DNA from: a virus
IMG/VR virus record: IMGVR_UViG_3300049811_000251
Coordinates: 1-64,000 of that record
Strand: one strand, 5' to 3'
Length of the DNA stretch: 64,000 nucleotides
Part shown: positions 48,701 through 56,659 of the stretch, piece by piece
How the letters are laid out: each line of letters opens with the position of its first letter
Position numbering within the stretch: the first letter of the stretch is position 1
Notes under the pieces: generated by a model
What the model saw: the letters and a program-made list of their open reading frames with translations, nothing else
What the model was told of the DNA's origin: nothing
Databases searched by the model: none
Made by a program: the position numbers and the translations under genes

Positions 48701-49773
48701 TCATAAATAGCTATACTAAGAGTTTCAAACGCCGCCCTTAACCTTAATAAATCTCCTATCAAAGAATCCATGCGAATTTCCGCCATGTGCTTAGCAGCAC
48801 CGGCGGCTTCGTGATTCATCTTATTTAAGGCATCAAACGCAGCTACACCCTGATTTTTCAGACCTAGAACCATACGAGCGGCTCTAGCTCCAAAAAGCTC
48901 CATAGCATCGCCAGCCGAGAGATTTATTCTCTCAAACTCGGCAATAATGTCTCTGAGAGAGTTAAACTCTGGGTTAATCTTATCAAAAGTTGTACCATAA
49001 GATTCGAGAATATCATGGAACTTCTTCCCATTAGCAGCAGCCTTACCTAACATCTGAGAAAGACCGGCACCAGCTACCGAATTTTGAAGACCAATGTTAC
49101 CTAAAATACCTAAAGCAGTAGCAACTTGTTCAATAGACTGGCCTAACGTAGAGGCCATAGACGTGACATAAGATAAAGACTCACCTAAACCATCAACAGT
49201 AGTGTTAGTTCCTGTAGCGGTAACAGCTAAAACGTCAGAAACTCTGGCCATATCTACTGCGGCTATGTTAAAAGCACGCAGCGTATTGACAGCTATTTCC
49301 GAAGCTCTACTTAAATCTATGGCACCAGCGGCAGCGAGAGATAAAGTGCCTTCAATAGCTTGAAGAGATTCGTTAGCATCAAGACCCGCCAACCCTAATT
49401 CTTCAATACCTTCAGCAACTTGAGTGGCGGTAAACTGAGTAGTGGCACCTAAATCCAACGCGGCTTGGCGAATATCGTTAAAACCTTGAGCAGCCTTAGA
49501 ACTGCCGTCCTGTAACTCACCCATGACGGCCTTAACGGCCTGCATCTGGTGTTCAAACTTTGAGCCAGTAATGATAACAGGGGCTAAAGCACCTACGATG
49601 CTTGCCCCTGCACGAATAGCATTGTGTCCAACCGTTTGGAGTTGTGTCCCTATAGATTTAACTTGGGAACCAAACTGCTGAACTTGTTTTGCACCTGCAA
49701 GCAAAGAAGATTGTAGCCCGGCAGTTTGGGCTACAATCTTCAGAACTACAGGGCCTAATGTTGCATTAGCCAC
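45790..49773 (-). CDS. Tape measure protein
   Basis: 1327 residues, the longest gene, GTG start. Residues about 80-330 match the TP901-type conserved region (LGATTQFTATQVAEGIEELG, ASEIAVNTLRAF). Hydrophobic membrane-like segments cluster at about 390-480 and 540-600. A long coiled coil rich in Glu/Lys/Ala spans about 620-1130. Sets tail length and aids DNA entry. The largest gap between dispersed palindromes (46197 to 49627) lies here. Confidence 0.92.
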   Translation of the reverse strand: MANATLGPVVLKIVAQTAGLQSSLLAGAKQVQQFGSQVKSIGTQLQTVGHNAIRAGASIVGALAPVIITGSKFEHQMQAVKAVMGELQDGSSKAAQGFNDIRQAALDLGATTQFTATQVAEGIEELGLAGLDANESLQAIEGTLSLAAAGAIDLSRASEIAVNTLRAFNIAAVDMARVSDVLAVTATGTNTTVDGLGESLSYVTSMASTLGQSIEQVATALGILGNIGLQNSVAGAGLSQMLGKAAANGKKFHDILESYGTTFDKINPEFNSLRDIIAEFERINLSAGDAMELFGARAARMVLGLKNQGVAAFDALNKMNHEAAGAAKHMAEIRMDSLIGDLLRLRAAFETLSIAIYDAIVGSLREWVQWGIEAINIVTEWIKVHKDWISGIFETAAALAAILVGGGAALVVIGSFVALIGGAITLFSQFGTVILAAGGIITGIIAGIAGLTSILVANERVVNTLQTAWNDLISLLGAFGTGFLAGFTDSWAVLAAVISQTGEVIIWAINAFRDAAVNAEESNNAFTTFGYIVGVVCVAALVAFAAALAAIAILAVAANVGLIAVLGIITLLVAGIDALQAKIRGTESFFASIKREAEEATKAVEDFHAKYLRLAEASSRIRGAADEVIASVGKIFGMLENQATLGVVELEELASLFGSETLDDQRDKIRFQLEAVAKEIADLAKMKAAAMEAGEEYQARQLEKLIEDLEKTKAQLNQQLERYETIKEAFGMDANTRADKAAEFLDKQAANLAEIKELRHQIAGAEGEERQKLIDRISLLQEENKELERKYQLYSEINATNPDVDIENADDATAEATERRLEAERNLSEVIEARKDLEKTTAELEEEFHVRRLSSLDKEIHAIEKLREERAKTILEVQSLIEKEKEFIQFRLAAEEKRADSEEKTENIKRYKERLAELNEEYRKYNALLEETHDVADEDIDAAMTKAADKRKDYIRDLEIEELKRSDKYVEAAKLENEKILEEKKKLYDDLFALDGVHDEKIKAERAKAEAADAAAAEARLKEAKAKEEEKVADPVDKSKTREHELELEEDIFNSLAKQAKTVQHMFMLYAAMAKVREFQETRAIDAATRALELEDRLAMLRARREKFAAAGKSTAGIDKTIRDLSLDHSYAAAIARKRREEAGLAAPVGFEGGDPAAPMRDLGAVVETITITILNSLNSIRDAFGAAPTNWSVAFLENWSSASAAIIAAVEATMAAIKVALDPFTRHSPSLVDIWNMNYEVVRHGLDRMTNALLDEAPNIRFRSEQLATSAPSLVSAKVPANRSGKVYTDKRVATINVNNSGDVQKVTRHIGNALRKVGMGTSEGI

Positions 49774-49783
49774 ATCTGCCCTT

Positions 49784-50132
49784 TCACTCTAATCCATCTA
49801 TCACTAGAAGACCTTCTAGTGACGCAGAACCACTCTGGTTGATTTCCGAGTTTGTCAAGTTCAACCTAGAGTTTTTCCACTTGCTGTATTCACTTTCCTT
49901 GGCGTGCTGAGCAAATCTAACTGCATCCGCAATAGATACTTGCTCGAACCCCTGCCTATCTACTCTAGAAGAACTTAGAGTCTTTAGTTGGTAAAACGTT
50001 CTGGAAAAAGAGTACTCCAGAGTCCAACCATAAGACGCAGAGGTTTCTTCTATCAGCTTACTAATTCGTCCTCGGAAACTCGATCTGTCGTCTCCCTCTG
50101 AAAGAGCTGATGCAGACCGAGCTGGGTAAAAA
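49784..50132 (-). CDS. -1 frameshift extension of the tail assembly chaperone
   Basis: Open frame with no usable start, -1 relative to the gene at 50053-50520. It is open only after a stop near 50140 and reads ...ASALSEGDDRSSFRGRISKL... past the upstream stop for about 115 residues, ending GLLVIDGLE. The slip site CTTTTTA (50133-50127) lets tRNA-Phe slip from UUU to UUU. Position before the tape measure is where G/GT frameshifts occur. Confidence 0.75.
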
Positions 50133-50520
50133 GCTCCTTAAGCTCCTCCCAATCTACTACAGACTTGAAGGCAGTAGCCCACCTAAACCAGTCCGTTAAA
50201 GACAAGTCGTCGAATTCTTCTAACTTACGATTAGTAGAAAACGACGCTACAGTCTTCAGACAATGAAGTAATCGCTTGTCTGAAATCATAGTTACAATTA
50301 CTGAAAGCCCTCTTGAAGAAAGCTTACCGCTATCCTCTTCATTAGAGGCACCCGTTATCTCTGTCAATAACGGAGAAGCTAGCAAATCGCTTAATTCTGA
50401 GAAGGCTTTAATAACCTGCTCAAGAGAGAGCTCTTTAACAGTTACTTCTTCATCAAACTTTTTAAGTTTGATGATTACCCCAGAATTTACTAACCGTCTT
50501 ACTTCTGTTTCAGCGTCCAC
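50053..50520 (-). CDS. Tail assembly chaperone (G-like)
   Basis: 155 residues in zero frame. Helical, acidic C-terminus (SLTDWFRWATAFKSVVDWEELKELF). Lies between tube-side genes and the tape measure; a fraction of ribosomes should shift -1 at CTTTTTA (50133-50127) to make the longer GT form. The pair chaperones the tape measure during tail assembly and is not in the virion. Confidence 0.75.
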   Translation of the reverse strand: MDAETEVRRLVNSGVIIKLKKFDEEVTVKELSLEQVIKAFSELSDLLASPLLTEITGASNEEDSGKLSSRGLSVIVTMISDKRLLHCLKTVASFSTNRKLEEFDDLSLTDWFRWATAFKSVVDWEELKELFTQLGLHQLFQRETTDRVSEDELVS

Positions 50521-50774
50521 TATCGTTTCCTTTTAACTGTATAGAGTCTATCTCGAAGGTTGCTTTGACGCAACACAAAAAGCTGCGGCTCAACTACAGT
50601 TTGTTGATTAGAGTATTTGTAGAGAAGGTCTTTAAGAGCCTCATCTGACATTTCAACTCTAAATCGAAAACTGTAAGTGTCAGTATTGTCAATCTGGAGT
50701 ATATCATCCAGAGTAACTCCTGACTGACACCAGATAAAAGCCGCTTCATTCAAATCTCTTGTTTGGTAGTGCAT
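50520..50774 (-). CDS. DUF5659-like small protein
   Basis: 84 residues. TRDLNEAAFIWCQSGVTLDDI, a beta segment (YSFRFRVEM), LKDLLYKYSN and VLRQSNLRDRLY fit the DUF5659 pattern of small phage proteins. Shares one base with the chaperone start. Function unknown. Confidence 0.6.
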   Translation of the reverse strand: MHYQTRDLNEAAFIWCQSGVTLDDILQIDNTDTYSFRFRVEMSDEALKDLLYKYSNQQTVVEPQLFVLRQSNLRDRLYTVKRKR

Positions 50775-50797
50775 CTATCTATCTTTCAGAACAGTGG

Positions 50798-51208
50798 TTA
50801 CACTACATCAGCGAACGGGCGAGTGACCGTAATCGCTGTAGTAGTGAGACTCGTTGTTGTGATAGCCGGAGTCTCAGCATACTTGCTAGAGAACTTGAAG
50901 GTGAAGTTATTGAAACCTTCACCAGCCGGTCTAGAGGTATCACTACCACCGAGGGTATCGTTAGCACCGTTGCCAACTTTAACCCCGTTGGTAACAAGCT
51001 GAGCTGCGTTAGTAGCCAGCCACGAGTCAATAGCTGCCCCGAGAACAGCACGGATCATCTTCGTCGATGTGAGAAGATTTGCCGTGTCTGTGATAGTGAA
51101 CCGCATCTTGCCCGACTGGACAGAAGGGGTCACTACGAACGAATACACTGATCCCGGAAGATCAGCGATATTGTGGCCTACACCAGCCGTCGGCTCTGCG
51201 AATGCCAT
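50798..51208 (-). CDS. Putative virion (tail) protein
   Basis: 136 residues from the ATG at 51208 (GGAG 7 nt upstream). Beta-rich, Thr/Ala-rich (SVYSFVVTPSVQSGKMRFTITDT, AITTTSLTTTAITVTRPFAD). GC-richer than its neighbours, like the capsid gene, suggesting abundance. Could be a second tube or decoration protein; unproven. Confidence 0.55.
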   Translation of the reverse strand: MAFAEPTAGVGHNIADLPGSVYSFVVTPSVQSGKMRFTITDTANLLTSTKMIRAVLGAAIDSWLATNAAQLVTNGVKVGNGANDTLGGSDTSRPAGEGFNNFTFKFSSKYAETPAITTTSLTTTAITVTRPFADVV

Positions 51209-51269
51209 AGCCAAACTCCTTTTCTAGAAAGTCCAACCGATTGGAACCCGATCCCCGTGAACCCTAGTC

Positions 51270-51752
51270 TCAGCTATCAACCACAGTGCCGAAGTGCCCA
51301 TTCGAGTCCTTGAGGCACTCGAATTCGACTTCAAACGCTGTCTCAGCGTCTCTAGTCATCATGTATTCACGTTCTCCAAAAGTTACGCACTTGGAGAACG
51401 TGAACGTTCTAGTTCCACAGCTAGGACTGCTGCCAACTAAAACGATCACAACTTCATCCACCCAACAGGAGTTATTGTAACCCAGGGTGAGAGTGTTGCC
51501 TACTAAGCTAGCTGCGGGAAGCATGAAAGCCTTCCGCAAGTTAGAAAGGGTCATTTCTAACATCGTAGTCTTAACGTACATACGTTCCAGACTACGAGCC
51601 TTTCTTACGACACCAACAGCCTGATCGGCAATAATGTCGATCTGCTCTTGTTCGTATCTAACGCTGGTTCCGCCTTTAGTGAACCCTAAGTCCGTTCCAT
51701 CTACCGTGATGGAGGCTGCACCGATAATGATGTTGTTGGAATTCGCTGCCAT
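51270..51752 (-). CDS. Major tail tube protein-like
   Basis: 160 residues. IIIGAASITVDGTDLGFTKGG, EQEQIDIIADQAVGVVRKA, MLEMTLSNLRKAF and a C-terminal beta region match tube proteins that open with a VDGxxLG strand pair. Position between tail terminator and chaperone supports it. GC-richer codon use, consistent with many copies per virion. Confidence 0.7.
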   Translation of the reverse strand: MAANSNNIIIGAASITVDGTDLGFTKGGTSVRYEQEQIDIIADQAVGVVRKARSLERMYVKTTMLEMTLSNLRKAFMLPAASLVGNTLTLGYNNSCWVDEVVIVLVGSSPSCGTRTFTFSKCVTFGEREYMMTRDAETAFEVEFECLKDSNGHFGTVVDS

Positions 51753-51762
51753 GTATTGTTTC

Positions 51763-52224
51763 CTACACCTTAGAACTCCAGACTACAGAAGCCTGGATAA
51801 GCAAATTCCATACATCTCTTTCATCGTTATAGTCTTTTGGTTCTCTTCCTAAAAATCTAGTAGAATAATTGCAAATCTTAGAATCACTAAAATCTAGAAA
51901 CCCTCTATTTGATGTACCACTTTTTTCAGCACTCTCTAGCATAACCTGTATTCTATCAGATAATTTGATACTTGTCAAGTCATCTTTTGAATAACTTGTA
52001 AAAAATACTAAACTTGAATAAATAACGCCTGGACCATCCTCAATAGCTCTGGAGGTATCTGCTATCCAAATGCCTAAAAATGGCAAAGATGGTAGCTGCT
52101 TAGGTCTAAACCTAGCTATTCTTATATTTGAACCTGTATGACCAGTCAACGCAACTAAACTACCTGATCCAGTGTCAGCCTGGAGTTTAGTCACTATGGC
52201 GGAATATAAGTTTTCTTCTCTCAT
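51763..52224 (-). CDS. Tail terminator-like protein
   Basis: 153 residues. YSAIVTKLQADTGSGSLVALTG at the start and the alternating strands LPFLGIWIADTSRAIED, VIYSSLVFFTSYS and DVWNLLIQASVVWSS fit tail-terminator or completion proteins. Sits between gp10-like and tube genes, where such a protein is expected. Overlaps the upstream gene by 4 nt. Confidence 0.65.
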   Translation of the reverse strand: MREENLYSAIVTKLQADTGSGSLVALTGHTGSNIRIARFRPKQLPSLPFLGIWIADTSRAIEDGPGVIYSSLVFFTSYSKDDLTSIKLSDRIQVMLESAEKSGTSNRGFLDFSDSKICNYSTRFLGREPKDYNDERDVWNLLIQASVVWSSKV

Positions 52225-52724
52225 ATAAACAAAGGAGGAATCTTAGAGTTGAGAATCTTAACGTATTCTTGAAAAAACAAGTGTTTTCCAGCCGCCCATG
52301 CAGGTCTTAAATACGGAACAGCAGAAGTTCCGTACTTTTCTATTTTTGCCATAACTGCGTCTGTAATTCTTTCGGCATCCTGTCCATGAGCTTGAAATCT
52401 GTATCTTACCCACTTCAAAAGCTTCCATCTAACAGGTTTATGAGGTCTTGATCCAAACTCTCTATCCCCCGCATAAGGTACATTATGAGAACCAACTGTA
52501 ATAAAAGGAATACTTCCATAAACACCAGTCTTAACCTTAATACTTTTTAAGAGTCTCTTAGTAAATATAATATCTTGACTGGTTATCTCGTTTACTATTA
52601 TAGGAACTAAAATCTTCTCAGCAGCCTCTTTCAAAGCGTCAGCAGCAATTTGAGGAAAAAATCTCTCAAATTTTTGCATACGACTCGTAACACCAGGAAT
52701 ACCCGTAACTGTAATAGTAATCAC
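52221..52724 (-). CDS. HK97 gp10-like neck/tail-completion protein
   Basis: 167 residues. AADALKEAAEKILVPIIVNEI, TKRLLKSIKVK, FITVGSHNVPYAGDREFGSRPHKP and VPYLRPAWAAGK carry the gp10 signature (long helix, then YA...E.G....P, then PFLRPA-like). Joins head and tail. Overlaps both neighbours by 4 nt. Confidence 0.78.
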   Translation of the reverse strand: MITITVTGIPGVTSRMQKFERFFPQIAADALKEAAEKILVPIIVNEITSQDIIFTKRLLKSIKVKTGVYGSIPFITVGSHNVPYAGDREFGSRPHKPVRWKLLKWVRYRFQAHGQDAERITDAVMAKIEKYGTSAVPYLRPAWAAGKHLFFQEYVKILNSKIPPLFI

Positions 52725-53119
52725 GAAGTTTCATTCTCCACTATAACAGAAGTATGATGATTTCTACCGTAATGATCTATAAACTGATTAACCCATAAAA
52801 TTCTATGACGAGCAACTTTACCCGGAGCAACTCCATCTAAATTATGAGCAACTCCCCAAGGTATAGTAACTATATCGTGAACTTTAACATTGGCGAGAAA
52901 AGGAAAAATTATTCGTCTATACTCAGGACCATCGAACCCATGATGTTCTTGTTGAACTTTATCAGTTTCATCCTTAACCGGACAAACTCTGCATGGAATA
53001 TTGGAATATAAAGTTGTCTCAGAAGTTTCTGAAACACCTCCAGCAGAATCTAATGAGATGACTGGCCTCACGATTGAAGCTTTATGAGCTAACCCGAATA
53101 AAAGAATGGGTGATCTCAT
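52721..53119 (-). CDS. Head closure protein
   Basis: 132 residues from the ATG at 53119. Small beta barrel-like: TTLYSNIPCRVCPV, IIFPFLANVKVHDIVTIPWG, HRILWVNQFIDHYG; matches the layout of SPP1 gp16-like head closure proteins in position and strand order. The palindrome at 53123 lies 4 bp upstream. Confidence 0.6.
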   Translation of the reverse strand: MRSPILLFGLAHKASIVRPVISLDSAGGVSETSETTLYSNIPCRVCPVKDETDKVQQEHHGFDGPEYRRIIFPFLANVKVHDIVTIPWGVAHNLDGVAPGKVARHRILWVNQFIDHYGRNHHTSVIVENETS

Positions 53120-53127
53120 TAGTCCAT

Positions 53128-53790
53128 TCAATTGGAGTCAGGGACCACTCTGAACATATCTACTACGTTTACATAAGGATTGAGTAATCTATCTACTTCA
53201 TTAAATCCTGTAGAATACTCATCCTTAGAACCACCGTGAAACGTGACACTAAAATCAGGCCACGCAGCTTGCTTAACGTCTGAATGAGCCATTCTAGTAG
53301 ATTCGGGCATTAAATCCTCTAGAGTTAAAAGTAAAGCGGCTTTCTTAATATCATATGGAGTAGGAACCTTTCCAAATACACCTACTATTTTATGACTTAA
53401 GTGACCCCTACCCCAAGTGCTTCCCATTAAAAGGCGTGTTCTAGCAACCTCCGTGTGCATCTTGGCATAGTGAGGATACAAAGCGTAATCTACGTTTTCT
53501 ACGAAGTTGTAAATTATCGTAGTCTTGTCAATATCAACTAACTGTAAGGACGTGATAGTTTTTACTGGAGCCAGTATCTTGGGAAAAAAGAACAAAGTAG
53601 TACCATCTACTCCGTCTAAAAACTCAGTAACAGTTTTTTCATAAAACCAAGTTCTACAATAAGCTTCAATTTTCTCTTCTGCGGCGTTAAGGCGTTCTTG
53701 AATTTCCGCATCAGAATAACTAGTTAAATCTACAGTCATTCCTGCTATTTTATAGTCCTTAACGTTAGCTACTGTTGCATAGTTAGACAT
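53128..53790 (-). CDS. Head-tail connector (gp6/gp15-like)
   Basis: 220 residues. DAEIQERLNAAEEKIEAYCRTWF (about 26-48) is the N-terminal helix of adaptor proteins; FPKILAPVKTITSLQLVDID follows, then IKKAALLLTLEDLMPES. Binds below the portal. Its stop lies in the palindrome at 53123; the start overlaps the glycosyltransferase gene by 8 nt. Confidence 0.72.
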   Translation of the reverse strand: MSNYATVANVKDYKIAGMTVDLTSYSDAEIQERLNAAEEKIEAYCRTWFYEKTVTEFLDGVDGTTLFFFPKILAPVKTITSLQLVDIDKTTIIYNFVENVDYALYPHYAKMHTEVARTRLLMGSTWGRGHLSHKIVGVFGKVPTPYDIKKAALLLTLEDLMPESTRMAHSDVKQAAWPDFSVTFHGGSKDEYSTGFNEVDRLLNPYVNVVDMFRVVPDSN

Positions 53791-54850
53791 TCGACCTACC
53801 CTTTAATTCTCGGATAGTTCTTCGTACATCTTCTATATTTCGGGTACGCACCCTAACCACTGAGTCATTAGTATGTATCTCAACTGAAGATTTTAAGTCT
53901 AAGATAGTAAAATCTTGAGATTCCCTAACTAAGTCATATAAATCTGAAAATTCAGACACGTAAGCAGAATCCTCTGAAATAATCTTAACCTTATCTTTCT
54001 TTGTAGGAGATTCTATAACAAGAGTATTTTTAACAACTTCTGTTTTGGGTACTAACGGAAAAACGTGTCTCCAAGTCAATTTTTCCTGGTTTTCCTTAGA
54101 TGTTAAGCAATGAGGGTCTAAAGAACCCGTAAACTTAAAAGTAGAACAAATAGTTGGACTTGTTAAAGAGGGATACCTACAAATAACATTAGCTGGCTTA
54201 GTGGCAAAAAACAAAACTACGCCTGGAATACCTAAAATTCCAGCTACGTGAGCAAATGATGAATCACAACCTATAAAATAAGAACAAGTTGCTAATTGTT
54301 TAGTTTGAGCTACTAAACATTCGTCAATATCGGATAACTTTATAGAACGAGAAGATGAAAAACCCGGCTCATCCTTAGTTCCTAGCCACAGTAGATCGCA
54401 TCCAATTGATTGGAGTTCTCTTCCTAAAGTAAGCCATTGTTCAGTCTTCCACCTTCTATTTGGATTAGACGCACCTGGGTGTAAAGCAATCCTGTTAGTT
54501 CTTGGAGTATGAGAGATGCTCTTAAACTGCCCTACCGGCAACGCATGTCCAACATGACTTTCAACTAAAGAATAATAATCAGAATCTTTTAGCTGTTGAC
54601 GTAAATTAAATAAACCATCGAAACACTTAGCTACTGGAAACTGTTCTCTAATAGAAGGTCTATTAAGGAGTTCAACTTTATTAGCTTCGGATACACCAAC
54701 TAATTCAGAAATTAACTTAACTTGATGATCTCTTACAAACGCAAAAACTTGATAGTGCTTTTCATAGTATTTAGAAAAAGAGCCTATAGAGATCAAAGCA
54801 TCTCCAAGACCCCCGGTGACTCTAACCATATACTTAGAAGAATTGTTCAT
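53783..54850 (-). CDS. GT9-like glycosyltransferase (heptosyltransferase family)
   Basis: 355 residues from the ATG at 54850. GGLGDALISIGSFSKYY at the start, RIALHPGASNPNRRWKTEQWLTLGREL (about 128-154), DLLWLGTKDE, then SYFIGCDSSFAHVAGILGIPGVVLF match the GT-B ADP-heptose transferase group. Lies within the head-tail connector genes, far from the other sugar genes. Could act on virion protein or host polysaccharide. Confidence 0.78.
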   Translation of the reverse strand: MNNSSKYMVRVTGGLGDALISIGSFSKYYEKHYQVFAFVRDHQVKLISELVGVSEANKVELLNRPSIREQFPVAKCFDGLFNLRQQLKDSDYYSLVESHVGHALPVGQFKSISHTPRTNRIALHPGASNPNRRWKTEQWLTLGRELQSIGCDLLWLGTKDEPGFSSSRSIKLSDIDECLVAQTKQLATCSYFIGCDSSFAHVAGILGIPGVVLFFATKPANVICRYPSLTSPTICSTFKFTGSLDPHCLTSKENQEKLTWRHVFPLVPKTEVVKNTLVIESPTKKDKVKIISEDSAYVSEFSDLYDLVRESQDFTILDLKSSVEIHTNDSVVRVRTRNIEDVRRTIRELKGRSNV

Positions 54851-54852
54851 AC

Positions 54853-55149
54853 TTATAGTACCTCTAGGCATTCACCAAACGAATTATCTATGCCAGAAGC
54901 CGCTCCCCTGTTAGCCTCCTGTGAATATACTTGAAATGTTAGAGTATCTCCAGCAGTAAGAAACCACCTACGACGACCCTGTGCTTGCACTTCTACAGTA
55001 GTAGCAGGAGCTATAAGAAGATGCTTAGCCGCAGACGATCCCGACGGTAATCTTACTCGTGCTCCATATAACTGACCGGCTGTTACTGCTGAATTAGCTC
55101 TTGCTCCACAAGCTACATCATACCAACCTCTGTAATTAACCACCCACAC
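54853..55149 (-). CDS. C-terminal half of a fibre-like protein, possibly frameshifted
   Basis: 98 residues, GTG start inside the upstream gene. Beta-rich (LIAPATTVEVQAQGRRRWFL, GDTLTFQVYSQEANRG). The upstream frame holds only an N-terminal module, so the two may be halves of one protein joined by a -1/+1 shift in 55113-55149, or a decayed copy. Confidence 0.5.
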   Translation of the reverse strand: MWVVNYRGWYDVACGARANSAVTAGQLYGARVRLPSGSSAAKHLLIAPATTVEVQAQGRRRWFLTAGDTLTFQVYSQEANRGAASGIDNSFGECLEVL

Positions 55150-55319
55150 TCGTCACCTATTTCAGGATTACTTGGTAAAGTAAAAGTAAGGTTAGTATCT
55201 AAATCTAATTTATGAATTACGTTTTTTTCACCTGACAACGCCCCCAAAGAAGCGAGATAAGCGAACTCAGAATAAGAGGCGGCTCCACCACCGCCGCTAA
55301 CTATTGGATTTCCCCACAT
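55113..55319 (-). CDS. N-terminal module of a fibre-like protein
   Basis: 68 residues from the ATG at 55319 (GGAG 7 nt upstream). YLASLGALSGEKNVIHKLDL and TFTLPSNPEIGDECGWLI align with residues about 17-57 of the protein at 56652-57413 (HLASAGGLSG..NCVHLVNLD ... FTLPSNPAVGDTSGWYV). It stops early, where the paralogue continues. Confidence 0.55.
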   Translation of the reverse strand: MWGNPIVSGGGGAASYSEFAYLASLGALSGEKNVIHKLDLDTNLTFTLPSNPEIGDECGWLITEVGMM

Positions 55320-55357
55320 TCTGAGTCTCCAGGAGTCCAATCAAGTGGACAAGTCAC

Positions 55358-55903
55358 CTATCCTACTAAGGCAATCATTTGATTTAAGTAAACCTGAGAA
55401 GCTGAATGATTAAATCCTGGAGGATTAGTTGTCCAAGCTGCATCTAACTCAGAGTAGTTCCAAACATAAGTATAAGCATCAACTGTGCTTACCTTAGAGT
55501 AAATATCTACTGACGCTTGAATTGCAGATGCAGTAAACAACTTTTGCCATAAGTTAAGCGGCTCAATGTAGTTCAAAGCTGCTACATTGTTATCTTTCAC
55601 TGCTTTTTGATAAAGAGTGAAAAAAGATAACAACTTAGAAACTTTCAAGCCTTTTTCTTCTAAGTAAGCATCAGTTTCCTTATCTAGTTTAATGAGCCTG
55701 TGCTTAATAGTGTTAGCTAACCTAAATTCTGTAGGATTCCAATTAGAAACTACCGTAGGATCAGGCTTAGGCCCTAAAACAGCCTCATTCCATTTTTCTA
55801 TGGTTACTACAACACCGTTAGAAACTAAAACGCAATCTCCGTCAGCCGTCGGCTGAATACCTACTGAAAGAAGGTAATCAGCTAAGTGCATGGGATATTC
55901 CAT
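55358..55903 (-). CDS. Hypothetical protein in the fibre cluster
   Basis: 181 residues. MHLADYLLSVGI, then a central EKWNEAVLGPKPDPTVVSNW (XkdW- or fibre-chaperone-like short region) and a helical C-terminal half. AGGA 7 nt before the ATG. Could be a fibre assembly protein; no firm family. Confidence 0.55.
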   Translation of the reverse strand: MEYPMHLADYLLSVGIQPTADGDCVLVSNGVVVTIEKWNEAVLGPKPDPTVVSNWNPTEFRLANTIKHRLIKLDKETDAYLEEKGLKVSKLLSFFTLYQKAVKDNNVAALNYIEPLNLWQKLFTASAIQASVDIYSKVSTVDAYTYVWNYSELDAAWTTNPPGFNHSASQVYLNQMIALVG

Positions 55904-55912
55904 AACTAATTC

Positions 55913-56659
55913 CTAGAATCTAAGGAATTCTACCACTGTTAAAGAAGGTCTCTTAGTGCTACTTACATCTACATTTAACGCAGACGTGTGCTGATTATAC
56001 ACGTTATACTTTATAACTATTGTAGAGTTACAACTTTGAAATTCAAAACCTTCCAAGGTCACTGCTTGACCATCTATACTAGAATAATTATACACACCGC
56101 CCTTAGAACTTGCTCCAACTTTTATGTCTATACCCACACTTTTAGTATTAGGTACTCCTAAGACAGTAGCCTTAAAGTAAATAAAGTAATAACCAGGCCG
56201 TCTTATCTTAACCCCCAAATCTACCGGAGACCATAAGTTAGCTGGATCGCTAACTACTCCAGTAAAAGTAACAGAAGTCCAACCAGATGGACTCAGTTGC
56301 AAAGGGTCTGCATGAATTAAGGTAACTACGTGAGGTTTAACTATTCTATCTACTATGTACCAATTAGAACCGTTCCATTCAACTACTAACATATCTCCCG
56401 GTAAATAACCGATAGTGTAAGCACTATATGTTCCAGTGTTAAAGATAGCGTTAGATACTCGTAATATACTAGAACCTGTAACAGATTCTACGAGATAACC
56501 AGCTCTTGTTCCTCTAATGGGATTAACTGGCAACGTAAGATCACAATTAGTATCTAAATTAACTACGTATAATCGGTTTGCTTCAGCTTGAATGTTACCA
56601 CTAGAAGCGTTTTTATAAACGCTTCTAAGACGTCTAACGCTTTTCATAAGCTCAGGCAT
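55913..56659 (-). CDS. Fibre/decoration-like protein with jelly-roll-like C-terminus
   Basis: 248 residues from the ATG at 56659. N-terminal module RLYVVNLDTNCDLTLPVNPI ... GYLVES resembles the modules at 56652 and 55113. The C-terminal half (LQLSPSGWTSVTFTGVVSDP, LGVKIRRPGYYFIYFKATVL ... LTVVEFLRF) fits a C1q/TNF-like jelly roll. Paralogue of the next upstream protein. Likely exposed on the virion. Confidence 0.65.
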   Translation of the reverse strand: MPELMKSVRRLRSVYKNASSGNIQAEANRLYVVNLDTNCDLTLPVNPIRGTRAGYLVESVTGSSILRVSNAIFNTGTYSAYTIGYLPGDMLVVEWNGSNWYIVDRIVKPHVVTLIHADPLQLSPSGWTSVTFTGVVSDPANLWSPVDLGVKIRRPGYYFIYFKATVLGVPNTKSVGIDIKVGASSKGGVYNYSSIDGQAVTLEGFEFQSCNSTIVIKYNVYNQHTSALNVDVSSTKRPSLTVVEFLRF

